From contig JACAXG010000231.1 of the NCBI GenBank assembly GCA_018881555.1, forward strand, positions 558,001 to 622,000: a DNA stretch of 64,000 nt, read 5' to 3'. The stretch comes from Amblyornis subalaris (Eukaryota; Chordata; Aves; Passeriformes; Ptilonorhynchidae). A program made the translations under genes and the position numbers. This document shows positions 12,901 to 24,480 of the stretch, in pieces; position 1 is the first letter of the stretch, and every line of letters begins with the position of its first letter. The notes under the pieces were generated by a model. The model saw only the letters and a program-made list of their open reading frames with translations. It ran no database searches and was not told where the DNA came from.

Positions 12901-14959
12901 TGCACCCTGCCAGCCTCCCAACCACAGCACACTCTATGCCCATGGCAAAACATCTCCCGGAAAGTGAGGAAACCCCTAAACCAGAAGCAGAAAAGCAAGA
13001 GCAGGGACACTTCAGACACCTCGCTAAGAGGCTCCTTGCAGGGCTGTGGGAAAATGGTGCCAACTACACATCTACAGAAAATCCTATCAGCCTCCTCTGC
13101 CAGCTACAGCAGCTATTTTTGCTTTGCCACACAGACTGCGATTTGCACAGAATGCTCAGAATTTCCCCCATGATTTTCCTTGGGACAGTGATGGACTTCG
13201 CTAGAGGTTTGTTCAGCTCACCAAGTAGCTCACACAGTCACCTCTGTTGATGAAAAGCATACAGAAAGGGCCACTGTCCAGACTGATGCACAGAGCAAGA
13301 GGGTCAGTTCTACCACAGCTCAGCTTCGTCAGCTGGAGGTGAGTCCCAGGCAACACGAGCAGAAGCATGGTTGTAAGAAGCAGATTTCTTTACTGAACTT
13401 TAAAGATTAGATACCTTTCTGAAGCAATTTTTGACCTTCTAAAAATGTAATTTTTATTCATTCAAGCAATTTGCAACATGAAAGTTTAAATATTATTCAG
13501 GGGAATCCTTTGTCCTTTTCAAAATGCCATTATATTCATCAAGGCACACATATTTGTTATTTATATGCCTCTTTTTAATTCTATTTTACTGTAGTACTGG
13601 AAGCGAAGTTCATGACCTTTAACTACACTTTGAATTCCTCTTTGCTTGAATTGCCTCAAGAATTTACACCACATTGAGCTTGCTGCAGGGCTCCGAGGCT
13701 GTTTCCTTCCCTTCTTTGAAGCATACTCGTCTGGAGGAAGGAGCCAGTGCTGTGCTTCCCAGCCCCCTCGCAATTTGAACAAGAGCCCCATGCTCCTGCC
13801 ATGTCGCCAGCTGTTCTCTGGGCTGCACCTTAGCGGTGCCTGGGCATCTCTCTGCACTCCCTCACTCTGGCAGAGCAATGTTAGGGATGCAAATAGAGCT
13901 GTACAGATGCACACGAGGTGGCTTTTCATCTGACCAGGCAGGATACAAAGACCACTGCAACTCAGAGGCATATCTGCCTAAACATTCAGGGCCAGCACTG
14001 CTGCAGCTACTTTGCTTTTGTCATTTGAGCTACTGAGATAAAAGCTTTGTGCCTCTGCTTTTATGCCAGCTACAATCCTTAAATCCCTGACTGCAGAGTC
14101 GATAACACTCTCAGCCCTTTAACCGCCCCATCCTTATTTGTACACAGGCAGCAACACCACGTCAAGGAGTATCAGTGCTGCAGGTTTCAGGCTCCCTCCT
14201 TGTCCCTAGCTGCGAGCCAGCCCTTGAAAATAGAGAGGGTTTAAATCAGCCTAAATCCAAAGAAAAACAACTATTTCCAGAATGGCAAAATTCCATTATT
14301 TTTGCATTTCCATTTAAAGTAAGCATCCTTTTCTGGGTAAGATATTAGCATCTCATCTAGTTATACAGCTTACAAAGGACAAAATATTGACATAGGAACT
14401 TTTACACTGAAATGAGCTATGTTTCTCCAGTTACCTGAGCAAAAATACATGGAGAATATGAAAAGGCAAGAAAAGCCATTTTCTAGAGCTCTGATATACA
14501 GAATTTATAGAGATGACAGCACATGAAACATTGAACTGAAAGCAGACCCCAGCCACTTTGGACCATGACCAAGGACCCTTACATTGGAGTTGATGATGCA
14601 CATTCAGTCAATTCAGTGTTTGCAAGGCCCTTGTTTCACTGAGCTTCATTCCCAATCAATTAGCAGATGCTACACTGCCCTGCCAGATAGCAAACTGATC
14701 TCAGTCAGCAAATAAATGCTCTTTCAACCAGACCACTATGATTCAGGTCTTCCAGGTGCCAGGTGTCCTGGACGTGCAAGATTCCAGAAACTCTTTCTGG
14801 CCTCTTTGTGTCCCCCCAGGATAACAGGAGGTCACTGGATCTGTCCCACTCCATATGGGCTGCTACTGGTTACTGAGTCGTGTTCACCATGTCAGTCATT
14901 ATTTTTTCAGCACTTCAGTGTCTGGGACAACAACTGCTAAAATCTTACAGCTCTGTGCT
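3977..14959. other. intergenic, nothing recognised apart from a hairpin
   Basis: About 11 kb without supportable genes. GC content rises in patches (6800-7050, 10400-10650, 12550-13250), and the longest open frames are there, including 194 codons at 12666-13250. None shows a known domain, and overlapping frames of similar length exist on both strands. A perfect hairpin lies at 9512-9539. Confidence 0.5.
9512..9539. repeat. perfect inverted repeat, 13-bp arms, 2-nt spacer
   Basis: gttgatactacaa (9512-9524), ag, ttgtagtatcaac (9527-9539): the arms are exact reverse complements. No gene is near. It could form a short hairpin or cruciform; function unknown. Confidence 0.85.
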
Positions 14960-15182
14960 AGGAAGGGTTAGATTGGATACTAGGGAAAATTTCTTCACCA
15001 AAAGAGCTGTCAAGCATTGCAACAGGCTGCCCAAGGGAGTGATTGAGTGACCATCCCCAGAGATATTTAAAAGACCTGTAGATATGGTGCTTAAGGATGC
15101 ACTTTAGACGTTGACTTTGCACTGCTGGTGTAGTGGTTGGACTGAATGATCTTTCCAACTTAAAAATGATTCTATGACTCTA
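14960..15182 (+). mobile_element. CR1 LINE 3' tail
   Basis: Truncated CR1 in plus orientation: 'ttagattggatactaggga', 'aacaggctgcccaagggag', then 'tggttggactgaatgatct' and the typical terminal 'atgattctatgactcta'. Only the 3' end is kept. Confidence 0.85.
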
Positions 15183-18100
15183 AAAAACTTTTGCCCCAGA
15201 ATAGACACAGCTGACCAGTGCCAGGGTGGACAGTCTGTATCCAATACCTGTCCTGGGTGATACAGGTGGCACCTACCTACAGCAGCACACAGCCTGCTTG
15301 CTTTGTTCAACCATATACCAGAACCAAAAGATTTATTCTCATACTTCCTAATAATTCTATCCTGACCTCTCTCCAAATTTCTGGCTATTTGAGCTGAACA
15401 TGGGACTTCTGCTCCTCCCATACTTGGCACAGTTCCATCACTTTATATTTCATGCTAAATTTTTAGACCTATGTCAGTGTTAGCTGTTGAGATGAGGTAG
15501 GATAACATTGTTCTCCCACTTTCTAGCCATTTCTGCAGTCTGAGGTTTTCCTTCACATATCAAACAGTTGTTTTCTTCTCTTTATATCTGGGGAAGAGCA
15601 GGCTGGATGCTAAATAAAAGTAAGAACATCTTTGCCTTAGGGTATCTCAGACACAGACGCAGCTCCACCCTACAATTAAAGCTCATGCCCTCCACCTGTG
15701 CATGCACACTCAAGCTGGTGACTTCTCAGGTGATGACCTGCTAGGTACCTTATTTATCATGCACATCCCTGTCCCTTCTTAATCAAAAAAATCTGAATAT
15801 AAGCTTGGACAATTGTCATGAAACATCCAACATTTTATAAATTACGGGAAGAAATTATCTGCAGCTTTAATATGGAATTTCTTTCCTTGCCACAGAAGAG
15901 CTCTCAAGCACTGGTAGTGAGGTATTCAGCTGTGGTCAGTTCTCTACCCGGGACACATTCACAGCTTCACACTGCTTAGCCTCACAGATGCTCAACTTTT
16001 ACATCAAGACCAGTCCCCACTTTTCCCAACTTCAGGCTTTAGGGTGTGACTTTCTAACATACAGCAAGTTTCATCGAGGGCTTGCTAAAGATTTTCCAGA
16101 GTGCATGTTTCCTTCACCTTTATGTCTCAGCTGTTGGCTGCACATGTTTACACCTAATTTGCACAAGCACTTTAAATTAGCTTGAATTTCAGCAAGACTA
16201 AGTATTACCTTGACCTATTCCTATATCTTGTTCCCCATGAGACTGCAGGAATGCCTCAGCTCATCAAAGGAGAGGGTGGTGGAAGCAGAGAGCCAGCAGA
16301 CCGTGCTTTCTGGCAGCAGCAGCAGTTCGTGGAGGTGGTGACATTGGCTTGGTACTCAGAAAGCAGGCAGCCTTTCGAACTGTCAAAGCTTTCCAAAACA
16401 ATTGTCTGGTAAAACGTGCCCCAAGGACAAAGCACTGTGAGGGTACCGTGGATGAAAATTCTGATCCAGCATCGTGCCTAACAGCAATCCACTATTCGGA
16501 TGTCCTCGGACCACGCAGCACACGTGTGCATGCTCAGACACTGGAAAACCCACAAATGTGTCAAAGTTAATCCCTCCAGAACTAGCACAAGCCAAAATTA
16601 AGGTTGTGGGTGGCAGTTAATTTATTCATTCTTTCTACATGTGGACATAACACCATATAGAACAGAATTACTAACAGAAAGCATATTTGATTTATATAGC
16701 ATGTGGAATAGGCTACCCTGATTAATTCTATTTCATTAGTTTACCTTACCCCAAATGTTCAGTGCATGGCCACACACCTTCCTTACTCCAGGCTTTTCAG
16801 ATGTGCTGCCTTAGATTTCTGTTTCTTACCCATCACCACATCATGAGTTTACATCAGACACATCAATGAAATTATCTCCCCAACATCCTTCTGGGGAAGT
16901 CCATCCTCCATCCCTGCAAACACAGAAGAGGAGTCTTGCATCACTTGGTCTAAACTTATACTTTCAAGTCAAATCTCCCAGTGGTTTCATGGACAGCTGC
17001 AAGTGCTCAGCCCTTTACAGCACATTTCACTTGCATCAGCAAAGGGGTCCAAAGGGGAAAGCTTTGTTCATGCTTCAGTTTGGTTGACTCAGGTAAACTA
17101 TCAGCAGATAATAAAGGGGCTAAGACATGACTCAACCAAGCCTTAGGAGATAACCCACCACATTAGGGAAGCACACATTGCTGTCTTCTCCAGGGCTGTG
17201 GGATTCTACAGGTCAAATGCAGACACAAACGCACCAAATGCACTCTCCACATCCTTGCTGTCCCCAACCCGGTCCCCTTGAACCTGTGCACCACACAAAA
17301 CCCACAGAAATCCCTCAGCTCCACAGCTTGCCTTCCAAGCCTGCACTGATGCTTATGGCTTGACACGTGGCTGCAAGCCCCACAGCCCCAGGGGTAGAAC
17401 CCCTGGCTACAGGACCTCGGGCTGGACCTACCTGCAGCCTCCTCTGGCTTTTTGTTATGCCCTTAAAGCAGGACTGTAGTCCCTGCAGGCCAGAGGGTGA
17501 TTTGCTAGAGTATCCACAGCTCTTCAAATAACACTCAAACAATATCTTTTTCTTGGTCCTCCCTGCACCAGGTGCTGGTCCCACCTGTGATGACTCAGGA
17601 AGAGCTGGGAGTGCTCCAAGGGCAGCAGCTGGAGCTGTCACCACTGAGCCCTTGAGCTATGGGAGGTGCCATGAAAGGGCTGACTCCTTGATCATAGCCT
17701 GCAGATACAAGGCAGGTGAAGGGCGCTTCTGTCTGGAGTAGAAGGATGGAAATAGTATCTCAAAATTAGGCTGATGCAACCAATATGCCTTATAGATACC
17801 TTGCACGCATCTTGATCCTTCCAATGAAAAGTCTCTCTCTTGCCTCCAATGTGCAGAGCTGCAGGAAAAATCTCTGAAGTATAAGCACTTTCTAAAGGGA
17901 AAAAACTGATAGCCCTATGAACAGTGAAGCCTGCTTTCCTTAGCTTTCACTCTTTACCATAATAATCCCCTTTTCCCTAGGTCCTCACTACACCTGCACA
18001 GATGAGAGACAACAGTGTTGTGCTTGGGGCAGAGGTACTTGGGCAGCTGGGTTCAGCTGGTTTTGCAGTGCAGGAGGGAATGGCGATCCCTCTTGCCTTC

Positions 18101-21100
18101 CTCCTGCATACCAGTTTCACCAAAACCCGTAAGAAATTATCTATTAGACCTCTACCCCCCCACTGGATTTCACTGAACTTAGGTAGGAGCTCAAAAGTTT
18201 TTTGGTAGGGCCTGACAGAGTGGGGCCCTCCTGAAGGTCCAGTGTCACTTCAATCAGCCTAGTTTGACCCAGCCACTGAAAAAAGCTGGTTGACTGACTG
18301 TGTCCTCCACAGTGCCTTTTCTCCTTGGTTGTTCAAAGGTTTCCTGTAGCTGCATGACGAATGAGACTATATACTCAGCTGATGTGAAAAAACCAATTTA
18401 TTTTGCCAGTTGAGTTTCATCTGGACCAATTCCTGATCTGGTTTATGGCACTGAGTGCATGAAATTTCATGCTGGCATGTGAGCTGGCTGGGGCAGAATG
18501 AATTCCTCAGTGGCACTCTGGTTTATGCTGTCATGTAATACAGCTTTAGCCAGACAAGTTTTCCACCATATTAATATCACTCAGCTTAGAAAGGCTCTAG
18601 AAGAAGATTGTATTGAACATTCTTATACCTGTATTTTGTGCTAGCCATTCTCTCAAAGTTAAATCAGCTTTTCATTTCCTCAAATGTTCATCCTTCTTTT
18701 TAATCCAATTTTTTATACAATCAATGAAAAAGAATAATTTATTGATGTTTTTCTCTAATTGAATGTGATTGCTGTGTCTCCTCTCAGCCTTTCAATCTTT
18801 CTCCTAGAATAGTTCTGGGAGGTAGTATTACAGCTTGTACGAATTGTGGGTTTAGACTTCAGTAATCCTGAGGAAGTAGAAAATCTCTGCCTCAGGGAAA
18901 ATTTAGTTTATCCTCCTTTAAATTCTTCCAAAATCAAACACACATGCTAGTAAATGGACAATGAAGTTTCATTCAGTGATGAGACTGAATCCAGCCACTC
19001 ATGAAACAAAGCCTGAGCAAATGGCTTCCTGGATGCCGGAAATGCAGACTAAAACCAAGGGCAACCTCGCTAAAGTCACCGAGCACTTGAATGGCATCTT
19101 ACCTGGCAGTGACACCCGCTACAGATGAAACCTGACTGAACTCTGGCATGGCAGCTCTGCAGGTCGGCACACTCTGTGGTGACAGCCCACGGCACAGAAT
19201 GTGACCTTCCCAGCTCCGAGTGTGTCTCCTGCAGGGACCTTCCTGGTCACTTGCTGCCACCCATCTTGTTCTCACAGCTGTGAATCAGGCAGCCACTAAA
19301 GAGCCAGTGAAGCTCATTCACAGGGTCTGCTTCCAAGGGTACAAGCAATGTTCAGAAAGATTCCCTGCAACGGACCTCTGCCACTGACTGTGCAGAAACA
19401 ACAGATACAAGAAACTCCATAAGCTGCGCCAGTAAGAGACTTTGGCTCCCTTGCTTTTTACTTTAAAATGGTCTCTCTGCTCCCATATTCTCTGCTATCA
19501 GCTCAGATGGCAACAGAGAAGGGCAGACCACAGCCACCTTACACAAGAAAGTATGAAGGGCTATCAGGAGACCAGAAACTGATGATGTGTGTCTGTACTG
19601 TTCACTCTCAGTTGTATTCCCAAATCGGGTGCTTCCCTCATCCTTGGTTCTTACCAAGTGTAATCTGACCCATCAAAACGCAGATCAGTGCGATCTGTAA
19701 CATTGTCAGAGAATATCTTCTGACATTTTGGCCACTTTATCAGAAGAAATTGCTCTGATTTATGAAATGTTCAGTAACATTTTCACATATATTTTCTGTA
19801 TTTTCTTGTCACAAATTTGCAGAAGAAAGTTCCAGGAAATGTAGGCATTTACAGAGTGGTAGCAACATCAAAAGATACGTCGCTGTTGTTGTTTACTTGT
19901 GGAACTTAAATAGGGGAACACAGAATAGTAAATTTCGTAGTCGCTTGCCTTGCACAGATGGTATTTAAATCCCTTTAGTCACAGAGTGGACTATTACTTT
20001 TAACACAAAGGCATTGGATGAAGCACAGTGGTAAGGGAATGAAAAAAGGAGGGGGGAGAAAGTACTTTTCAGTAGGAGGTAACAGGGAACAGAGGTCCTG
20101 TGCCTCACCTCACTGACAGCAAAGGTGACAGCAACCATGTGCTAAGAGGGTCTACAAGACTTGAAACAATTCAGAAAGCACACCTGTACCAAGATAAACC
20201 AAGCAGTTAAGCTGGCAAACAACAGTGCTATGAAATGACATCACCAACCACAGACTACTCCAATGTTGTGGTACTAAACACACTGGACATGTCATCTTGT
20301 ATTTCAAAAACTCAGAGCAGGAGCAGGGATTGCATAGGTCACATGTTCATGAAGCGCAGCTCTTCAGGAGAGCTTTCCAACTAAACTGCTTAACACAGCA
20401 GAACAACATCCTTCTGTTGCTTCTTCAGTGACTTGTCCCAATGTGCTTTAACATCAGTCTTAGAAAGAGAACAAAAAAAGGAGCCCCAGAGTGGAAGGAC
20501 TGTGCAATTCTTCATGTGGCAGCAAAAAACAATTCAGAAACTCTAGTCTTACGTCCAAAGCAGAAGAGAAGCTTGAATAAGTGCTCACTGAGGATCTGAT
20601 AATCTTTTTTAAATTAAAATTTCTTTCTTTTTTGAAACAATTTCAAGATTTACTGTTATTACTGTTTATAACTAGTAGTATTATACAGATAGCCTGGAGT
20701 AAGCTACTTGTAGGATATTGGTTTCTCTCCCTTTCTCTTACACAAGATCTTGAGGTTGAAGTTTCAGTTTAAGTAGCCAATTCTGAGTGACTAACTTGAC
20801 CAATACTTTTTTTCTGTAAGTTGGGCCAGGAATGCACACCCTAGAATGAAGGCATCCAAAATAATTCACGACTTTGGAAAAGCCATTCCTTCGATTCTTT
20901 TGTGATAAAATTTGTTCATTATGTTTTCTTTGATTAAGAATCCCAACAACCCCTCATTTTGTCCAGAGTGCCTCCTCTGTGCACTTCTACTCTGTTACAC
21001 ACATTAGTCAGACCAGGTTACACTCCTTTCAAAGGACTGCACTAATAACATTTGTCCAAAGTGCTCTTCAGTTGCAGTCAAAGCCCTTGGGAACCTTGGT

Positions 21101-21489
21101 CAAACCACCACCACTATGACCTAACACAGATGTCCTGCAGATTCAGAGCAGCTTGAAGTAATTCTTCAGTAAAGCCCACGCCTGGATTTGCTGCTTAGGG
21201 TAGTAGCAACATAGTCCTCCTCAAGACCAAATCCAGCTCCTGCTAGATCACTAGTTCAAGACCACACGGAAGACTATGTGATCTGATCATTGGCGTAAGC
21301 CAAGCATTTTGACAAGATGTACTAAAACCAGCTCATGTTTGGAAGACACAAACACCTCAGTTTCAGTTATACAATTTTTCTCGAGTCTATTCTGTTCAGT
21401 TTTATCTCATTTCCCAGCTTTGAACTGAAACAGAATAAAATTAAATAGAACACAGGGGAAAAAAAAAAAACACAAAACAAAACAGAAAG
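15183..21489. other. intergenic, nothing recognised
   Basis: About 6.3 kb between a CR1 tail and the probable end of DPY19L1. It contains a GC-richer stretch near 17160-17740 and another near 19020-19280. No coding exon, tRNA or repeat family was recognised. Confidence 0.5.
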
Positions 21490-21512
21490 AGACATTCCAA
21501 GTAAAGTCTGAC

Positions 21513-21518
21513 TTTATT
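21513..21518 (-). terminator. polyadenylation signal AATAAA
   Basis: The minus strand reads TTTCAATAAAGTCAGAC. About 20-50 nt downstream follows a U/GU-rich stretch (tctttctgttttgttttgtg, then a T-run), the usual arrangement for a cleavage site. It is the best candidate for the DPY19L1 transcript end. Confidence 0.55.
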
Positions 21519-22012
21519 GAAACCATATTTCCTTTCGGCAGTCCGGCTGCACCCCGACATTGCAGATATTTAAGCTTTTCAATCTATTTCAAGTGGAACT
21601 TTATTGCTTCACTACTTCCTTATGTGTAAGGACAACCTTACAAAACAAACCATCAGTGCTGACAGGTTTCTTTCTAAATTCAAACATGAATTCAGTTGCG
21701 CTTTGGGGGTTCAAAGGAAGGCAAGAAGACAATACATGTCACATGCTCCTAATTCAACTGCTTTTTTACAATTCCTTTTTATTTCAGGCAAAACCTAATG
21801 GATGAAAGAGACCTGAAATTCTTCAAGTAAACAGCCAAGACCTCATTAGTTTAAAAATTAGTTACAGATTCTGACAGCACCACTTGCCAAGTAACATTTC
21901 ATTGGTTTTAAGTATTGAGGAGTTATTAAGTAGTAAGAGTTGTGGAATACAACTTCTTTTGATCATCTTGTTACAGTTTATTCCTTCTTAAAATAATTAT
22001 TCCTTTTATTTT

Positions 22013-22136
22013 TCAAGGCCTGGCTGGATGAGGCTTTGAGCAACCTGGACTAGAGGGAGGTATCCCTGCTCATGGCAGGGGGGTTGGAACTACATGATCT
22101 TTAAGGACCCTTCCACTCAAACCACTCTATGATTAA
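22013..22136 (+). mobile_element. CR1 LINE 3' tail
   Basis: Short plus-orientation CR1 tail: 'ggcctggctggatgaggctt', 'tgagcaacctgg', 'catggcaggggggttggaac' and the final 'ctctatgatta'. It lies antisense within the presumed DPY19L1 3' UTR. Confidence 0.88.
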
Positions 22137-23591
22137 ACTATGTAATAAAACAAAAATAGTCATAGTGTATCAAATCAAAGATTCTGTATGCAGCAGCTTG
22201 TAGCATGATAACTGCAGCTAAATCCAGCAAGGATCTAGAACAAAGAAAACTAAGGTTAAGGAAAACATCTACACCTACGGCTTTTATACAACTTGTGTTT
22301 TGAGTTGAATGGCCTTTGAAACACTCTAGGAATGCAAAAATTTCTACTCAATGCATTTACTAAGCTTGATTCTAACTTTAGGTTTTTAAAAATATTTTTT
22401 AATAGGCAGTGGAAGATACACTTCTCCAACTATAGATGCATTACATTTTAACATTCAAAAATCAAAGAAAAGCAAGACAGCAATTCAAACACCATCATAA
22501 AGCTAATCTAGGAAAAAAACTGGAGGCATCCTACTCCGGGGTATTTTCAGGCTTTGCTATCTCGCTTTAGCCAAGGAAAAAAAAACAAAGTAGGATTTTC
22601 AGAAGTAGTTGAACTATAAAAGCCAATACTTCAGAAGAGGCTAGGATTTTTTTGCAGAGCTCAGGCAGAGGTATCTACAGCAAAACACTAACTGCTTGCA
22701 AATAATATTTGCTAACTGCATCCTGAGACACTCTAAGGACTTGTAGCCAGAGAAGCTGAGCAACCGGTTGCTCAGTAACATGAAGATGATACTGTTCAGG
22801 TGCTTGAACACAGGAATTATTAGTAATGGAAGTAAGAATTTGGTGCACTGTCTTTGAAAATAAACTTGGACAAGCCTAAAGAATGAAGCAGTGTGATTTG
22901 TTTCCTTTCAGGTGAACATTTAAAGGAGAGAGGTTTTCTCTTCAGAGGTTGCCCTGTTGCAGGCTCAGCATCACCTTTAAATGTGATCCAGTCAGTGTTT
23001 CCGTATGCTTCAGGCTAAAAACTGGATCTCATCCTTCCTACCAAACAGGTAAAACAAGCATTGCTTGCACTCAAAACTTAATTTAAACATTAATAACCTT
23101 GACAGGGTGGAAGACTGGCTACAGGGATCCTGCCTGAGTTCTCAGCCAGATATGAAATCAATATTACTCATTCAGTCTGTGTATTCTATCCATATCTCAT
23201 GATCTATTGGCAATAAGTGTTCTATACATGTTGTAACAGGAAGTAATAAAGTTGTTGAACTACTACATGATGAACCTACTCAAACAACTGGACTATTTCA
23301 GACATTATATGAACTACATCAATAATGGAGAATTACAGCATGAGACCAGAAACAAGACAGTTTGCTGAGGAGATTCTGCCTAACCCTGTAAATCCTCCTA
23401 TTACTCTGCTCCAAACTAAAAGGTCAGCTTAAAGCTCTGCCACGAACAGTTTATCACACCACTTGACTTTGATTTTGTACTGAAATAAAAGTGCTAATAT
23501 TGTACAGCTATAGCTGAGAATTTACTGTAACACTGAGAGGTTTCACTGCCCAAGCAAATTCTGCACAGCTGGCCAGCTCTCATATTTAGAA

Positions 23592-23612
23592 GTTCTGCAT
23601 GCCATGCAGAAC
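23592..23612. repeat. inverted repeat, 10-bp arms, 1-nt spacer
   Basis: gttctgcatg, c, catgcagaac: exact complementary arms within the presumed 3' UTR, so it would be transcribed as part of the DPY19L1 message. A tight one-base loop is not stable as such; the real hairpin would open 1-2 pairs. Confidence 0.7.
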
Positions 23613-24012
23613 AACAATGCTGATTCCTGACAACACTGTTTATACTCTTCCTTACATATCTGCTTTTGCTAAATGAGTTTTCTTCACTTGGAGTGAGTCC
23701 TGTGTTGTGGAACTCAATGTCTTAATCATAAAAATCCAAGAGATACTGATGGATGCAGTTTCACTATTTCAACTGAACTGCAAAAAAAGGTAAAAGAGCA
23801 TTTTTTTCAAAGGTATATGAGTAGAAGGAAGTGCAGGGCAGTACTGAATAGGACTTAGCACCTTTGTTTTGCAAAGATACCTCATTTGGTCTCCATACTA
23901 AATATTACAGTTTGCACAATTATCAGAAGTTTGATATCATACTGTAATTGTGCCCATTGTACTGAAGAAATTTAATGCAAAGCAAGAAGATTCCAACTGA
24001 GAAATCTATGAT

Positions 24013-24480
24013 TGTCATGGTTTAACCCCAGTCAGCAGCCAAGCCAGAGAGAGGCACTTGCTCGCTCCTCCACCAGCGGGATCGGGGAGACCATCAGAAG
24101 GGTAAAAGCCAGAAAACTTGTGGGTTGAGATAAGGACAGTTTAGGGGAAAGGAAGGGAAAGCAAAAGCAAAAGCTGTGCACACAGGCAAAGCAAAACAAG
24201 GGATTAATTCACAGCTCTCCATGGGCAGGCAGGTGTTCAGCCATCTCCAGGAGAGCAGGGCCCCAATATGCACAACAGTGACTTGGGAAGACAAACACCA
24301 TCACTCCAAACATCCCCCCCTTTCTCCTTCTTCCTCCCACTGAGGATGATGCCATACGGTCTGAAATATCCACTTGGTCAGCTGGGGTCACCTGTCCCGG
24401 CTGTGTCTCTTCCCCATCTCCCATGCACTCCCAACTTCCTGGCCAGTGTGGCAGTACAGATCCCAGCCAAAACCAGCACA
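24013..24480 (-). mobile_element. solo LTR, same family as 3411-3971, with 5-bp TSD
   Basis: 468 bp, TG...CA (tgtcatggtttaacccc at one end and ccagccaaaaccagcaca at the other). It is flanked by perfect ATGAT duplications at 24008-24012 and 24481-24485. It is shorter than the 3411 copy and lacks its TATA-containing stretch, so it is internally deleted or a different subtype. It is in sense orientation with DPY19L1 and lies inside the presumed 3' UTR. Confidence 0.9.

Noticed and set aside
13561..13971. 136-codon minus-strand open frame
   Set aside because: Overlaps similar-length frames on the other strand and matches no known family; GC-rich sequence gives long chance frames.
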